Counted from the first letter of the stretch, positions 7,885-16,975 are shown. The stretch: 64,000 nucleotides of DNA from Epilithonimonas xixisoli (GCF_004365655.1 NZ_SOEO01000003.1:124001-188000), one strand, 5' to 3'. The notes: generated by a model from the letters alone, not told the origin. Program-made: numbers and translations.

Positions 7885-10308
7885 ATGAAAAAACTACTTT
7901 TTCTTTTGGCAATCGTACTTTCCACGATAACTTTTGCCCAGAATTCTCTGACTGGGAAAATCCTTGGGAAAGACAATTTGCCAATTCCGGATGTTCAGGT
8001 TTTGCTCATCAATGCTTCTAATGAGGAAACTTTGAAAGTTGTCATTACTGATAAAGAAGGAAAATTCGAAATCGAAAATGTAAAGTTTGATGAAGCTAAA
8101 ATCGTTATCGAACAATCGGATTATGAGAAATATACATCAGATTTAATCAAACCTTCCGAAGCGAATATTAATCTTCCCGATATTAATTTGAAAAGCGGAA
8201 CCAAATCTATTGAAGCTGTAACTATTGTGGCGAAAAAACCTTTTGTGACGCAGAAAATCGATAGAGTGGTCATCAATCCAGATGCTTTGATTAGCAATGC
8301 TGGGACAACGGCTTTGGATGTTTTGGGAAAATCGCCGTCGGTGAATGTGGATTTTAATGATAATGTTTCGCTTCGTGGGAAAAGTGGCGTTCAGATTTTC
8401 ATTGATGACAAACCGACGTATCTCGCAGGTTCGGATTTGGCGGATTATCTCCGTTCGATTCCGTCGTCCAATATAGAAAGTATCGAGGTTATCCCAAATC
8501 CGCCAGCGAAATATGATGCTTCCGGAAATGCGGGAATCATCAATATTAGACTCAAAAAAACTTTGGCAAAAGGTTTCAACGGTGGTTTCAATTTGGCTTA
8601 TGGACAAGGAAAATATATGAGAAGTGTGAACAGCGCCAATTTCAATTATAGAATTCAGAAATGGAATTTCTTTACCAATCTCAGTGTCAATAAAACCAGA
8701 AGTTATCAGGATTTGACAATTAAAAGAGAATATTTCACGCCAGAAGGCGAACGAACTTCCATTTTTACGCAAAATTCCTACATCACGCCAACCAACAGAA
8801 CCAATTCTATGAAAATTGGCGCAGATTTCTATGCGAATGACAAAACGACTTTTGGAATTGTGCTGAATGGTTTCATCAATCCATCGGAAAGAAATACGAT
8901 GAACAATGCGGTAATTCAGGATAATAATTTGCAGACAATCAATAAAATCGAGGCTAATATTCCAATGGATGTAATGTTCAAAAATGGTTCTGTTAATTTG
9001 AATATGACTCGGAAAATCAAAGATAAACAAGAGTTGAGCATCAATGCAGATTATATTAAATATGATTCGAAAATCGAGCAAAGTCAATTCAACAAAACTT
9101 TGAATCCGGATAATTCTGTTTTTGCAGATACGAGAATCGATTCCAAATTGCCTTCGGATGTGACGATTAAAGTTTTGAAAGCCGATTATAGTGGAATCAA
9201 TTTATTTGGAGGAAGTTTCGACTTAGGCGCAAAATCAAGTTTTGTGAAAACAGGAAACGTCGCCGATTTCCGAGATGTGAAAGATGGAATTGAAACGCCC
9301 AATTACACTTTCTCCAACAATTTCGATTACAAAGAAAATATCCACGCCGTTTACACCAATTACGCCAAGGAATTTGATAAAATCTCGATTCAGCTTGGTT
9401 TGAGGATGGAATATTCTGACATCAAAGGTTATCAAAAAGGAAATCCAGTGGTGAAAGATTCTGCATTTACCAAAAGATATGCAAGCCTTTTCCCAACGTT
9501 TTTCATTCAATATCGTGCAGATTCTTTGCAAAATCACGTTGTAGGATTATCGCTTGGAAGAAGGATTGACAGACCAAATTACAAGGATATGAATCCGTTT
9601 ACGTATCCGATGGATAACTATACTTTCTACGGCGGAAATCCGTTTTTGGAACCTACTTTTTCCTATAATGCAGATTTGAATTATACCTTCAAAAAGAATT
9701 ATACGTTAGGCTTCAATTACAGTTATATCGACAATTTGATTTCCGAAACCAATGAGCAAAGAAACGGCATCTACTACAGCCGACCGGGAAATTTTGACAG
9801 ACAGATTTCGTACGGATTTACTTTTAACAGTTCTACAAATATTACGAAATGGTGGACTTTTCAACTTTATACAGAGCTGATACACAACGCTTTCAAAAGT
9901 GATGTCTATACAGAAAAGCTGAATGATTCCAAATGGAATTGGTTTGTGATGCCGACCAATCAATTTACGATTAGCAAAAAATGGAGCGCAGAATTGGCTG
10001 GGCAATATCAAACCTCAATACTTTCTGGGCAATTCTTGATTTCGCCAATTGGTTCCATCCGCGCAGGAATCTCGACCAAAATCCTGAAAGACCAAGGAAC
10101 GCTGAAACTGAATGTTTCCGATATGTTCTACACCAATCAAGTAGAAGGCGAAATCCGAAATATCCAGAATGCAAAAGCCGGCTGGTTCAGTTATATGGAT
10201 TCCAGAGTCGTGACTTTGTCTTTCTCTTACCGCTTTAGCAAAGGAAATACTTTGAAAATTAGACAATCCGGAGGTTCTGAGACTGAGCAGAGTAGGGTGA
10301 AGATTTAG
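7885..10308 (+). CDS. TonB-dependent-receptor-like outer-membrane beta-barrel protein
   Basis: An 807-residue outer-membrane protein of the Bacteroidetes OMP beta-barrel/TonB receptor type. After an 18-residue signal peptide (ends TFAQ) comes a carboxypeptidase-regulatory-like beta-sandwich (about 22-95), a plug-like region (about 110-210, with SIEVIPNPPAKYDASGNAG), and a long barrel with alternating aromatic strands. The ligand is unknown. I prefer the ATG at 7885; a GTG three bases earlier is possible. It is followed by a shared terminator with the convergent peptidase gene. Nearby peptidase and peptide transporters hint at peptide use but do not prove it. Confidence 0.88.
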   Translation: MKKLLFLLAIVLSTITFAQNSLTGKILGKDNLPIPDVQVLLINASNEETLKVVITDKEGKFEIENVKFDEAKIVIEQSDYEKYTSDLIKPSEANINLPDINLKSGTKSIEAVTIVAKKPFVTQKIDRVVINPDALISNAGTTALDVLGKSPSVNVDFNDNVSLRGKSGVQIFIDDKPTYLAGSDLADYLRSIPSSNIESIEVIPNPPAKYDASGNAGIINIRLKKTLAKGFNGGFNLAYGQGKYMRSVNSANFNYRIQKWNFFTNLSVNKTRSYQDLTIKREYFTPEGERTSIFTQNSYITPTNRTNSMKIGADFYANDKTTFGIVLNGFINPSERNTMNNAVIQDNNLQTINKIEANIPMDVMFKNGSVNLNMTRKIKDKQELSINADYIKYDSKIEQSQFNKTLNPDNSVFADTRIDSKLPSDVTIKVLKADYSGINLFGGSFDLGAKSSFVKTGNVADFRDVKDGIETPNYTFSNNFDYKENIHAVYTNYAKEFDKISIQLGLRMEYSDIKGYQKGNPVVKDSAFTKRYASLFPTFFIQYRADSLQNHVVGLSLGRRIDRPNYKDMNPFTYPMDNYTFYGGNPFLEPTFSYNADLNYTFKKNYTLGFNYSYIDNLISETNEQRNGIYYSRPGNFDRQISYGFTFNSSTNITKWWTFQLYTELIHNAFKSDVYTEKLNDSKWNWFVMPTNQFTISKKWSAELAGQYQTSILSGQFLISPIGSIRAGISTKILKDQGTLKLNVSDMFYTNQVEGEIRNIQNAKAGWFSYMDSRVVTLSFSYRFSKGNTLKIRQSGGSETEQSRVKI

Positions 10309-10334
10309 AAATTATCTATAATTTAGCTAAGCAT

Positions 10335-10372
10335 AAAAAATCCGCAAAAGAAAACATCTTCTGCGGATTTTT
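10335..10372. terminator. Bidirectional terminator between receptor and S9 peptidase genes
   Basis: Stem AAAATCCGCA (10337-10346) pairs with TGCGGATTTT (10362-10371), with extra AAG/CTT pairing inside; A and T runs flank it on both sides, serving both converging genes. Confidence 0.9.
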
Positions 10373-10407
10373 AACTTCCGTCCTCGGACTTCCATCTTCC
10401 AACTTTC

Positions 10408-12543
10408 CTACAAATTCTCCAAAATAAAATTCGTCATTTTCTCATAAAGCTGAGGTCTGGTTTGTCCACCATAAATGCCGTGATTTTTGTCTGGATAAGC
10501 CATAAATTCGAACTGTTTTTTGTTTTGAATCAACGCTTCAGAAAACTCCATTGAGTTTTGGAAATGTACATTGTCGTCAGCTGTTCCGTGAATTAATAGG
10601 AATTTTCCTTTCAATAATTGCGCAAAAGTCGTTGGTGAGTTTTGGTCGTAACCTTCTGGATTTTCTTGTGGTGTTTGCAGGAATTTTTCTGTGTAAACGC
10701 TGTCATAATATCTCCAGTTTGTCACCGGTGCAACAGCAATTCCCAATTTGAAAACATCTGCACCTTTTGTCATCGCCAATGAACTCATATATCCACCATA
10801 GCTCCATCCAAAAATCCCGATTCTGGACTTGTCGATATAAGATTGATTGCCAAACCATTGTGCAGAAGAAATTTGGTCTTCGATTTCATATTTCCCCAAT
10901 TGTTTGTAAATCACTTTTTTGAATTTCGCACCTTTAAAACCAGTTCCACGTCCGTCCACACAAGCTACAACGTAACCTTTTTGAGCCAGCATTTCGAACC
11001 AGATTGCGTTTCCGCCGTCCCAAGAATTTGAAACTTGTTGAGAACCCGGACCAGAATATTGGAACATAAATAATGGATATTTTTTGTTCGGGTCAAAGTT
11101 TTTCGGTTTAATAATCCAGGCATTCAGTTGGTCGCCTGCTGAATTTGGGATTTTGATGAATTCCTTTGTTACAAAACTGTCTTTCTGAAGTTTGGAAAGC
11201 AATTCATTATTGTTTTGAAGTTCCTTGATTTCCTTTCCAGAAGCATCTTTCAAGACATATTTATAAGGTGTTCCTGCGGTAGAATTTGTATTAATGAAAT
11301 AATTAAAAGTCTTGCTGAAACTTGCCGAGTTATTTCCTTCAGGATAAGAAATCAAGGTTGTTTTTCCAGAATTGATATTCAGTTTTGAAACCACTTTGTT
11401 CAAGCTTCCTTTTTCTGTAGTTTGGATGTAAGCTTCTTTGGTTTTCGGGTTGTAACCATAGTAATCTGTGATTTCCCAATTGCCTTTAGCTACTTGTTTT
11501 TTCAGTTTTCCGGATTTGTCGTACCAATATAATTGTCTGTATCCATCACGTTCCGAAGCCCAAAGGAAAGAATTGTCATCCAAAAACTCCAATGTCAGGT
11601 TGTCTGTTTCTATCCAAGCGTTGTCTGTTTCTGAGAATAATTTGGTTAAGTTTCCTGATTTTGTATCCACTTTAATCAAATCAACTTTGCTGTGATGTCT
11701 GTTGCTTGTTGCAATGACGATTTCATTGGCGTCGTTCGTTTGCCAAAGTTGTGGAATGTAATGATTCTCAAAACTTCCAAGATTCAATGCTGTTGTTTTT
11801 GCTGAATTTAATTGATATAATTGAGCAGAAACCGTTGAGTTGGTTTCTCCGGCTTTTGGATATTTGTATCGCATTTCGGTTGGATAAAGCGATTTTCCGT
11901 AGATTGGAATATAGATTTCCGGAACTTTTGATTCGTCAAATTTTACGAAAACAATTGCGTCGCCCGCTTTGTTCCATTGATAATAATCTGCGTGACCAAA
12001 TTCCTCTTCATAAACCCAATCGCCAAGTCCGTTGATGATAGAATTTTTCTTTCCGTCGTTTGTGATTTGAGTGATTTTTCCAGAAGTCAAATCTTGATAA
12101 AACAAATTATTTTCAACAATAAAAGCGACTTTGCTTCCGTCCGGAGAGAATTTTGGTTCTTGGATGTAGTTGCCATTATTAAGAGGCATTACTTTGTTTG
12201 ATTTCAAATCCTTTACATCAAATTTCCCCAAAAATGAATGTCTGTAAATAGACTCACTTTCTTTTTGCAACAAGATTTTAGATTCATCGGCAGAGAAAAT
12301 GTACGATTCGAATTTCCCATCCACGATGTTTCCGGATTTTTGAGACGTTTTGTAATTGTATTTTGCAATGCCATCTTTCTCGATGGTTGCGTAGTTTTCG
12401 CCGTCATTTAAGGATGCAATTCCTGCGATTCCTTTTCCGCGGTAGTAGCCGGAATAGATTTTATCGAGTGTAATTTCTTGAGCATAAGTATTTTGTGAGA
12501 AAACTGCTGTCATCAAAACAACAGATAAGAAAACTTTCTTCAT
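10408..12543 (-). CDS. S9 family peptidase, dipeptidyl-peptidase IV-like
   Basis: A 711-residue serine peptidase expected to release N-terminal dipeptides (often Xaa-Pro) in the periplasm. Signal peptide 1-21 (ends TYAQ); the DPP-IV N-terminal propeller spans about 60-480 and carries the Glu pair in DWVYEEEFG that binds the free N-terminus in this family; the alpha/beta-hydrolase domain follows. The catalytic triad is S581 (GWSYGG), D657 (HGTADDNVH) and H688 (DKNHGIYGG). All key residues are present. Its dipeptide products are the natural substrates of the three POT transporters 3-9 kb away. Confidence 0.95.
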   Translation of the reverse strand: MKKVFLSVVLMTAVFSQNTYAQEITLDKIYSGYYRGKGIAGIASLNDGENYATIEKDGIAKYNYKTSQKSGNIVDGKFESYIFSADESKILLQKESESIYRHSFLGKFDVKDLKSNKVMPLNNGNYIQEPKFSPDGSKVAFIVENNLFYQDLTSGKITQITNDGKKNSIINGLGDWVYEEEFGHADYYQWNKAGDAIVFVKFDESKVPEIYIPIYGKSLYPTEMRYKYPKAGETNSTVSAQLYQLNSAKTTALNLGSFENHYIPQLWQTNDANEIVIATSNRHHSKVDLIKVDTKSGNLTKLFSETDNAWIETDNLTLEFLDDNSFLWASERDGYRQLYWYDKSGKLKKQVAKGNWEITDYYGYNPKTKEAYIQTTEKGSLNKVVSKLNINSGKTTLISYPEGNNSASFSKTFNYFINTNSTAGTPYKYVLKDASGKEIKELQNNNELLSKLQKDSFVTKEFIKIPNSAGDQLNAWIIKPKNFDPNKKYPLFMFQYSGPGSQQVSNSWDGGNAIWFEMLAQKGYVVACVDGRGTGFKGAKFKKVIYKQLGKYEIEDQISSAQWFGNQSYIDKSRIGIFGWSYGGYMSSLAMTKGADVFKLGIAVAPVTNWRYYDSVYTEKFLQTPQENPEGYDQNSPTTFAQLLKGKFLLIHGTADDNVHFQNSMEFSEALIQNKKQFEFMAYPDKNHGIYGGQTRPQLYEKMTNFILENL

Positions 12544-12620
12544 TTTTAAGATTTTAATGACGTAAATATAATAAAGATATATCGTTTTGAACCTAATTAT
12601 TGAAACGTGGAATTGCTAAT

Positions 12621-12736
12621 GCGTGAGGGATAGTAGTGGAAATCCTTTTTTGCTGGGAATTGGTGTGGGGAAAAGATTGTAGCGGATAGCCCGACCCGAG
12701 CGGTGGCATTAGGGTTGGCGAGGGGCACGCCCAAAT
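12621..12736 (+). repeat. Interspersed structured repeat, copy A
   Basis: Starts with GCGTG and ends with CACGC followed by CCAAAT, so the ends pair. It contains GTGGAAATCC, a T-rich segment, GATTGTAGCGGA and GACCCGAGCGGTGGC. Its last 20 bases are identical to copy B. It sits in the gap between the S9 peptidase and trhO, 40 bases before the trhO promoter. Confidence 0.85.
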
Positions 12737-12775
12737 ACTGATAACTGTCAACCGAAAACTTTCGACCAAATTTCT

Positions 12776-12783
12776 TATCTTTG
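12776..12783 (+). promoter_or_regulatory. -7 element of trhO
   Basis: TATCTTTG, the strongest form of the flavobacterial -7 box, 34 bases before the ATG. No good TTG is seen at the -33 distance. Confidence 0.65.
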
Positions 12784-12817
12784 CGCCATTATTTTTCTCA
12801 CTTAAAACGTTTATAGC

Positions 12818-14161
12818 ATGCAACTGTACAACACCTTGAGCGCAGAAGAAAGAGCCAGACTTATTGATGAAGCTGGTAAGGAACGCCTTACATTGTCTTT
12901 CTATGCGTATGCCAAAATTGAAAACCCAAAGAAATTTCGCGACGATTTATTTATAGCTTGGAACGCCCTGGATGCGCTCGGGCGAATCTATGTGGCGCAC
13001 GAAGGAATCAATGCTCAGATGAGTGTTCCTGCGGACCAATTTGAGGCTTTTCGTGAAACTTTGGAAGCTTATGATTTTATGAAAGGCATTCGTTTGAATG
13101 TGGCTGTAGAGCAGGATAATCACTCTTTTTTGAAGTTGACGATTAAAGTTCGAAACAAAATTGTTGCGGATGGTTTGAATGACGAGACTTTTGATGTGAC
13201 TAATAAAGGGATTCACTTGAAAGCTCAGGAATTCAATGATTTGCTGGCGAATCCGGATACGATTGTAGTGGATTTCAGGAATCATTACGAGAGTGAAGTG
13301 GGGCATTTTGAAGGTGCGATAACGCCGGATGTTGAGAATTTTCGAGAAAGTTTGCCGATTATCAATGAGCAATTACAGGATTTCAAAGAAGATAAAAACC
13401 TCTTAATGTATTGTACTGGCGGAATCCGGTGTGAAAAGGCAAGTGCGTATTTTAAACATCAGGGTTTCAAAAATGTTTACCAATTGGAAGGCGGAATTAT
13501 CGAATATGCGCGTCAGGTAAAGGAAGAAGGTGTTGAAAGTAAGTTTGTTGGGAAAAACTTTGTGTTTGACCACAGATTAGGCGAAAGAATTACGGACGAT
13601 ATTATAGCACAATGTCATCAATGCGGAAAACCTTGTGATAATCATACAAATTGTGCGAATGATGCTTGTCATTTGCTTTTTATTCAATGTGATGATTGTA
13701 AAGCTGTGATGGAAAATACCTGTTCTTCAGAATGTCTTGAAATCATTCATTTGCCCGTAGAAGAACAATTGGCGTTGAGAAAAGGACTTCAGGTTGGTAA
13801 TAAAGTATTTCGAAAAGGAAAGTCTGAAGCTTTGAAATTCAAAAATTCTGGCGATTTGACAGATAAACCTTTGGCTAAAGCAAATGATATTCGTCAGAAG
13901 ATAAAATTGAAGAAAAGCTTGATTGGAAAAGCGGAACATTATTATACGAGGTCAAAGATTGCTCAGTTTTTACTTTCAAATGAACTTTTTGTTGGTGATA
14001 AAGTTTTGATTTCTGGGCCTACGACTGGAGAGCAAGAGATTGTTATTAATGAAATGGTTGTTGAAGGAAATTCGGTTCAAACTGCGAAAGCTGAAGACCA
14101 AATTACTTTTGAGCTTCCATTCAGAGTGAGATTGTCTGACAAATTATATAAAATCTTATAA
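12818..14161 (+). CDS. trhO: tRNA uridine(34) hydroxylase TrhO (rhodanese) with C-terminal beta-barrel
   Basis: TrhO/YceA makes 5-hydroxyuridine at the tRNA wobble position. The 447 residues are arranged as an N-terminal acylphosphatase-like domain (about 1-120), a rhodanese domain with catalytic C199 in CTGGIRCEKA, and a cysteine-rich cluster (about 262-310, at least eight Cys) that may bind zinc. The last 80 residues (about 367-447) are not typical of E. coli TrhO: IGKAEHYY, VGDKVLISGPTTGEQE, and LPFRVRLSDKLYKI closely resemble the C-terminal translation-factor-like barrel of U32 peptidase/TrhP proteins, which make the same modification by another route. The resemblance is from memory of the families. 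Confidence 0.92.
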   Translation: MQLYNTLSAEERARLIDEAGKERLTLSFYAYAKIENPKKFRDDLFIAWNALDALGRIYVAHEGINAQMSVPADQFEAFRETLEAYDFMKGIRLNVAVEQDNHSFLKLTIKVRNKIVADGLNDETFDVTNKGIHLKAQEFNDLLANPDTIVVDFRNHYESEVGHFEGAITPDVENFRESLPIINEQLQDFKEDKNLLMYCTGGIRCEKASAYFKHQGFKNVYQLEGGIIEYARQVKEEGVESKFVGKNFVFDHRLGERITDDIIAQCHQCGKPCDNHTNCANDACHLLFIQCDDCKAVMENTCSSECLEIIHLPVEEQLALRKGLQVGNKVFRKGKSEALKFKNSGDLTDKPLAKANDIRQKIKLKKSLIGKAEHYYTRSKIAQFLLSNELFVGDKVLISGPTTGEQEIVINEMVVEGNSVQTAKAEDQITFELPFRVRLSDKLYKIL

Positions 14162-14169
14162 AAATAAAG

Positions 14170-14739
14170 ATGAATCTTAGTCTCACAAAAAGCGAACTTA
14201 GAACACTTTATAAAGCAAAAAGAATGGCCTTGTCTCAAGATGAGGTCAATTTTTTGTCTCAAAAACTGCTGAAAAACTTTATTTTACAATTTAATCCTAT
14301 TGAAAATCAAAAGGTTAATGTTTTTATGTCGATTGAAAAGTTTAAAGAAGTCAATACTCAAGTTTTCATTAATTATTTTTTTCAGAATAAAATCAGAGTT
14401 TTTGTGCCGAAGATCCAAGGTGAAAAAATCATTTCAGTAGAGATTTTTACCAATTCTGAATTTGAAATTAACAGATGGGGAATCAAAGAACCTATTTCAA
14501 ATATCGCTTCAAATGTAGAACTGGACTGTGTTTTGACGCCTTTGCTTTATTGTGATAAATTTGGAAATAGGGTTGGCTACGGAAAAGGTTTCTACGATCA
14601 GTTCTTTTCTGATTATCGAAATATTGAAAAAAAAGTAGGACTAAATTTCTTTCAACCCAATGAAATTATCACTGATGTTTATGAAAAAGATGTGCAATTA
14701 AATGCTTTGATCACGCCGGATCAAATTTTGAAATTTTAA
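14170..14739 (+). CDS. 5-formyltetrahydrofolate cyclo-ligase
   Basis: ATP-dependent conversion of 5-formyl-THF to 5,10-methenyl-THF in the cytoplasm (MTHFS/YgfA family). The 189 residues include the N-terminal KSELRTLYKAKR helix and the C-terminal nucleotide/folate motif GNRVGYGKGFYDQFF near residues 135-150, followed by VGLNFFQP. Length matches the family. It starts 8 bases after trhO and is probably cotranscribed with it. The common symbol in other genomes is fau or ygfA. Confidence 0.92.
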   Translation: MNLSLTKSELRTLYKAKRMALSQDEVNFLSQKLLKNFILQFNPIENQKVNVFMSIEKFKEVNTQVFINYFFQNKIRVFVPKIQGEKIISVEIFTNSEFEINRWGIKEPISNIASNVELDCVLTPLLYCDKFGNRVGYGKGFYDQFFSDYRNIEKKVGLNFFQPNEIITDVYEKDVQLNALITPDQILKF

Positions 14740-14830
14740 TTAAATATCTGATTTTCAATTATATTAATTTGTAAAATAATTTTACAGAGCTATTACAAGT
14801 TATTTTTTAATGATTTTTGTCAGACGGTGC

Positions 14831-14838
14831 TACTTTTG
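14831..14838 (+). promoter_or_regulatory. -7 element of mini-lipoprotein 1
   Basis: TACTTTTG in the context GGTGC-TACTTTTG-TC. The same box in a near-identical context (GGTG-TACTTTTG-TC) lies before the paralog at 17037. It implies a leader of about 60 bases. Confidence 0.6.
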
Positions 14839-14906
14839 TCTTGTAATTATTACACAATAATTAATGAAACAATTCAATAATAATAATTAATTTAAAATTT
14901 TAGAAC

Positions 14907-15143
14907 ATGAAAAAGTCATTATTTGTAGCTGCTTTCGCTGCTATCGCTCTTGTAGCTTGTAAAAAAACTGATAACGTAGAAGCTGCTGCTGTTGACTCTG
15001 TTGACGCTACTGCTGATTCTGCTGTTGCTGCTATCGATTCTACAGCTACTGCTACAGTTGATTCTGTAAAAGCTACTGCTGATTCTGCTAAAGCTGAAGT
15101 AAAAGCTGAAGAAAAAGCTGTAAAAGAAGAAATCAAAAAATAA
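14907..15143 (+). CDS. Small Ala/Asp/Ser-rich lipoprotein with heptad pattern (paralog 1)
   Basis: A 78-residue lipoprotein: signal peptide with lipobox LVAC and acylated C18, then a 60-residue mature chain of almost pure Ala, Asp, Ser, Thr, Val, Lys and Glu. Asp-Ser pairs recur at residues 30, 37, 44, 52 and 59, and hydrophobic residues at 29, 43, 51, 65 and 72, giving a heptad pattern with one 8-residue step, so it should form an amphipathic helix or coiled coil. It ends in two Lys. Size, helix and C-terminal Lys recall Braun lipoprotein, but no homology is claimed. A paralog lies at 17037. Function unknown. Confidence 0.85.
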   Translation: MKKSLFVAAFAAIALVACKKTDNVEAAAVDSVDATADSAVAAIDSTATATVDSVKATADSAKAEVKAEEKAVKEEIKK

Positions 15144-15166
15144 TTAAATCCCAGATTTAATTAAAA

Positions 15167-15192
15167 CAAAACCCGCTAATTAGCGGGTTTTG
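15167..15192. terminator. Bidirectional palindromic terminator
   Basis: A perfect 26-base palindrome with core ACCCGCTAATTAGCGGGT and flanking A/T runs, shared by mini-lipoprotein 1 and the converging lipoprotein gene; the latter's stop codon lies inside it. Confidence 0.9.
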
Positions 15193-15772
15193 TTGTTTTT
15201 GTAGTATCAGATTCTTTTTTGTAAAAGCTATCAAAATAAAACTTAAACTCTTTCTTGAATTTTACCGGAGATGCTTTCAACATATATTGTGCTTTACGCT
15301 GGACTGTTGTAAGATAAGTTCTCTTTTTGTCATAATATTCAACATCAAAGTTGGCAAAATCCAAAGTGTCTTTTTCCACTACAGATTTCGAGGTGCTAAG
15401 ATTGCTAACCTTTGCATAACGAACGTTCAGGCTGTCCATCTCTTTTAATAGTGGTTTCAGATTGTTGGAATCCTTTGTCAGAAAGTGCGCCTGCATCTGC
15501 GTATAAATCACGGAATCAATCTCTGTATCTTTGTTACCAGAGGTGTAGAGTGTAGAAAGATCCAACAAATCCTGAACTTTTTGAGACGTAATAAGATTAA
15601 TGGCTTGCAAACTGTCAAGTTTTGATTTTGAGTAAGTTACGTTATTGTTGGCATTCCGGATAGTCTCCAAAGAATTGTCATCGCCTTCATATTTTTTATT
15701 GCAGGAGTGCATTCCTACTATTATCATTGGAAAAGATAATAGCCACCAAATATTTTTATTTAATTTTTTCAT
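15176..15772 (-). CDS. Hypothetical lipoprotein
   Basis: A 198-residue protein with no family I recognise. The N-terminus has a hydrophobic segment ending in GMHSC, a plausible lipobox with Cys24. The rest is polar, helical in composition (many Lys, Leu, Ser, Asp), with a KSKLDSLQAINLITSQKVQDLLDLS segment broken here into its likely helix around residues 50-75. Its start overlaps the end of the upstream membrane protein gene by 17 bases, so the two are translated from one transcript. They sit between the two mini-lipoprotein paralogs. Confidence 0.75.
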   Translation of the reverse strand: MKKLNKNIWWLLSFPMIIVGMHSCNKKYEGDDNSLETIRNANNNVTYSKSKLDSLQAINLITSQKVQDLLDLSTLYTSGNKDTEIDSVIYTQMQAHFLTKDSNNLKPLLKEMDSLNVRYAKVSNLSTSKSVVEKDTLDFANFDVEYYDKKRTYLTTVQRKAQYMLKASPVKFKKEFKFYFDSFYKKESDTTKTTKPAN

Positions 15773-16868
15773 CTTCTGTTATTTTAAATTTAATCATTAC
15801 AATTTTTCCGTTTTCCATTTGAGAGTCAATCACTTCTAGGTTCTCAAGAGAAGTCGTCGGAAGCGTAACCAGCGAGATGTATTTTTGCTTGTCCAAAGTT
15901 TCGATGCCGTAGATGTCGCTATCTACCACTTGATAAATCAAAGCTTTGTCACTTATCAATCGATTCAGTTGGTCTGTTTTTTTCTTAAAGTCTTTAATCG
16001 ATTTTGAATAATAGAATAACTGAATAGCGTAGTCATTCGGTTTTAGCTCTATATTTTCGGATTCCGGTGCAGACTTAAGATCTCGCGTTACGGTGTCGGT
16101 TCTATAAAATGGTGATGAGATGACCATTTTCAAACTTTTACTTTTCGTTTCATACACAAACGGTGAATTTGGTTTTACTTTGAAAAGAATAGGCGATTCG
16201 TTTTGTCGAATGATTTTTACATCCAATTCCCCTTTGATAGATGAGTTTCTGTCTGCATCTGTAAAGGCGTAAGTGTATTTTTTATAGAATAAATTGTCAT
16301 AAAAAACAAGGATCAAAACCGTTGCAAAAAGAAAGACCGAAATGCCCAACCAAAGATATCTACGCAGAAAACTCGGCTTCGTATTATCAAGGTCAATGTT
16401 TTGATTGATTTCGTCAAAAGCCTGGTTGTCTATGGATATTTGAGTCTTTTCGCTTTCTTTCTCAGTCGTTTTTTCTAGATCTACAGCTGGTTCTGTAGGA
16501 GTGTTGTCAAGAGTTTGGTGTCTCTTTTCTTCTGTAGTCTGCGGTATTTCCGCTTTCTCTTCCAACTCGATTTCGATTGGATTTTTCTTTTTAAATTCTG
16601 ACCACGAGTTGTATCCTATGTAGATGGTTAGAATATTAAGCATATCAATTCTAGGAATTTTCTCCTGCGAATTGTTTTTGAAGTAGGTGTAAAACGTTTT
16701 TTCGCTGATGTTGCCTTTAGCCTTTTGCCGTAGATCTTCTTGGAAATAGATAATATCAATTCCTTTCCATTTAGAAATATCACTGTAAGACGGGGAATGA
16801 GTCTCAAGATATTTTTCCTGAACCGCTTTTTTTAAGGACTGAAAATGTAAAAATTCGATCTCGCTCAA
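15756..16868 (-). CDS. Single-pass membrane protein with conserved cytoplasmic N-terminal domain
   Basis: 370 residues: a cytoplasmic domain of about 95 residues with ISKWKGIDIIYFQEDL, ISEKTFYTYFKN and PRIDMLNILTIYIGYNSWSEF; a Glu/Thr-rich linker (about 97-165); one transmembrane helix (171-190); and a periplasmic C-terminal domain of about 180 residues rich in beta strands. I recall similar N-terminal domains in other flavobacterial proteins with varied C-termini, which suggests a signalling adapter, but I know no assigned function. The start is a TTG at 16866-16868; the next Met is far inside the domain. Translationally overlaps the lipoprotein gene downstream. Confidence 0.78.
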   Translation of the reverse strand: MSEIEFLHFQSLKKAVQEKYLETHSPSYSDISKWKGIDIIYFQEDLRQKAKGNISEKTFYTYFKNNSQEKIPRIDMLNILTIYIGYNSWSEFKKKNPIEIELEEKAEIPQTTEEKRHQTLDNTPTEPAVDLEKTTEKESEKTQISIDNQAFDEINQNIDLDNTKPSFLRRYLWLGISVFLFATVLILVFYDNLFYKKYTYAFTDADRNSSIKGELDVKIIRQNESPILFKVKPNSPFVYETKSKSLKMVISSPFYRTDTVTRDLKSAPESENIELKPNDYAIQLFYYSKSIKDFKKKTDQLNRLISDKALIYQVVDSDIYGIETLDKQKYISLVTLPTTSLENLEVIDSQMENGKIVMIKFKITEDEKIK

Positions 16869-16975
16869 AGTTGTGAAAATTCTTAATTTATTGATTTACA
16901 GTGATTCTTAATTGTAAATCTCGTTTTACAAATATATTACAATTAATATTCAAATGCAAGATTAATTTATCGGTG

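Noticed and set aside
8143-9087. 314-codon open frame antisense to the outer-membrane receptor
   Set aside because: It is an uninterrupted shadow of the receptor gene caused by its codon use; composition is Ile/Phe/Arg-rich and unlike a protein, and there is no promoter or start context.
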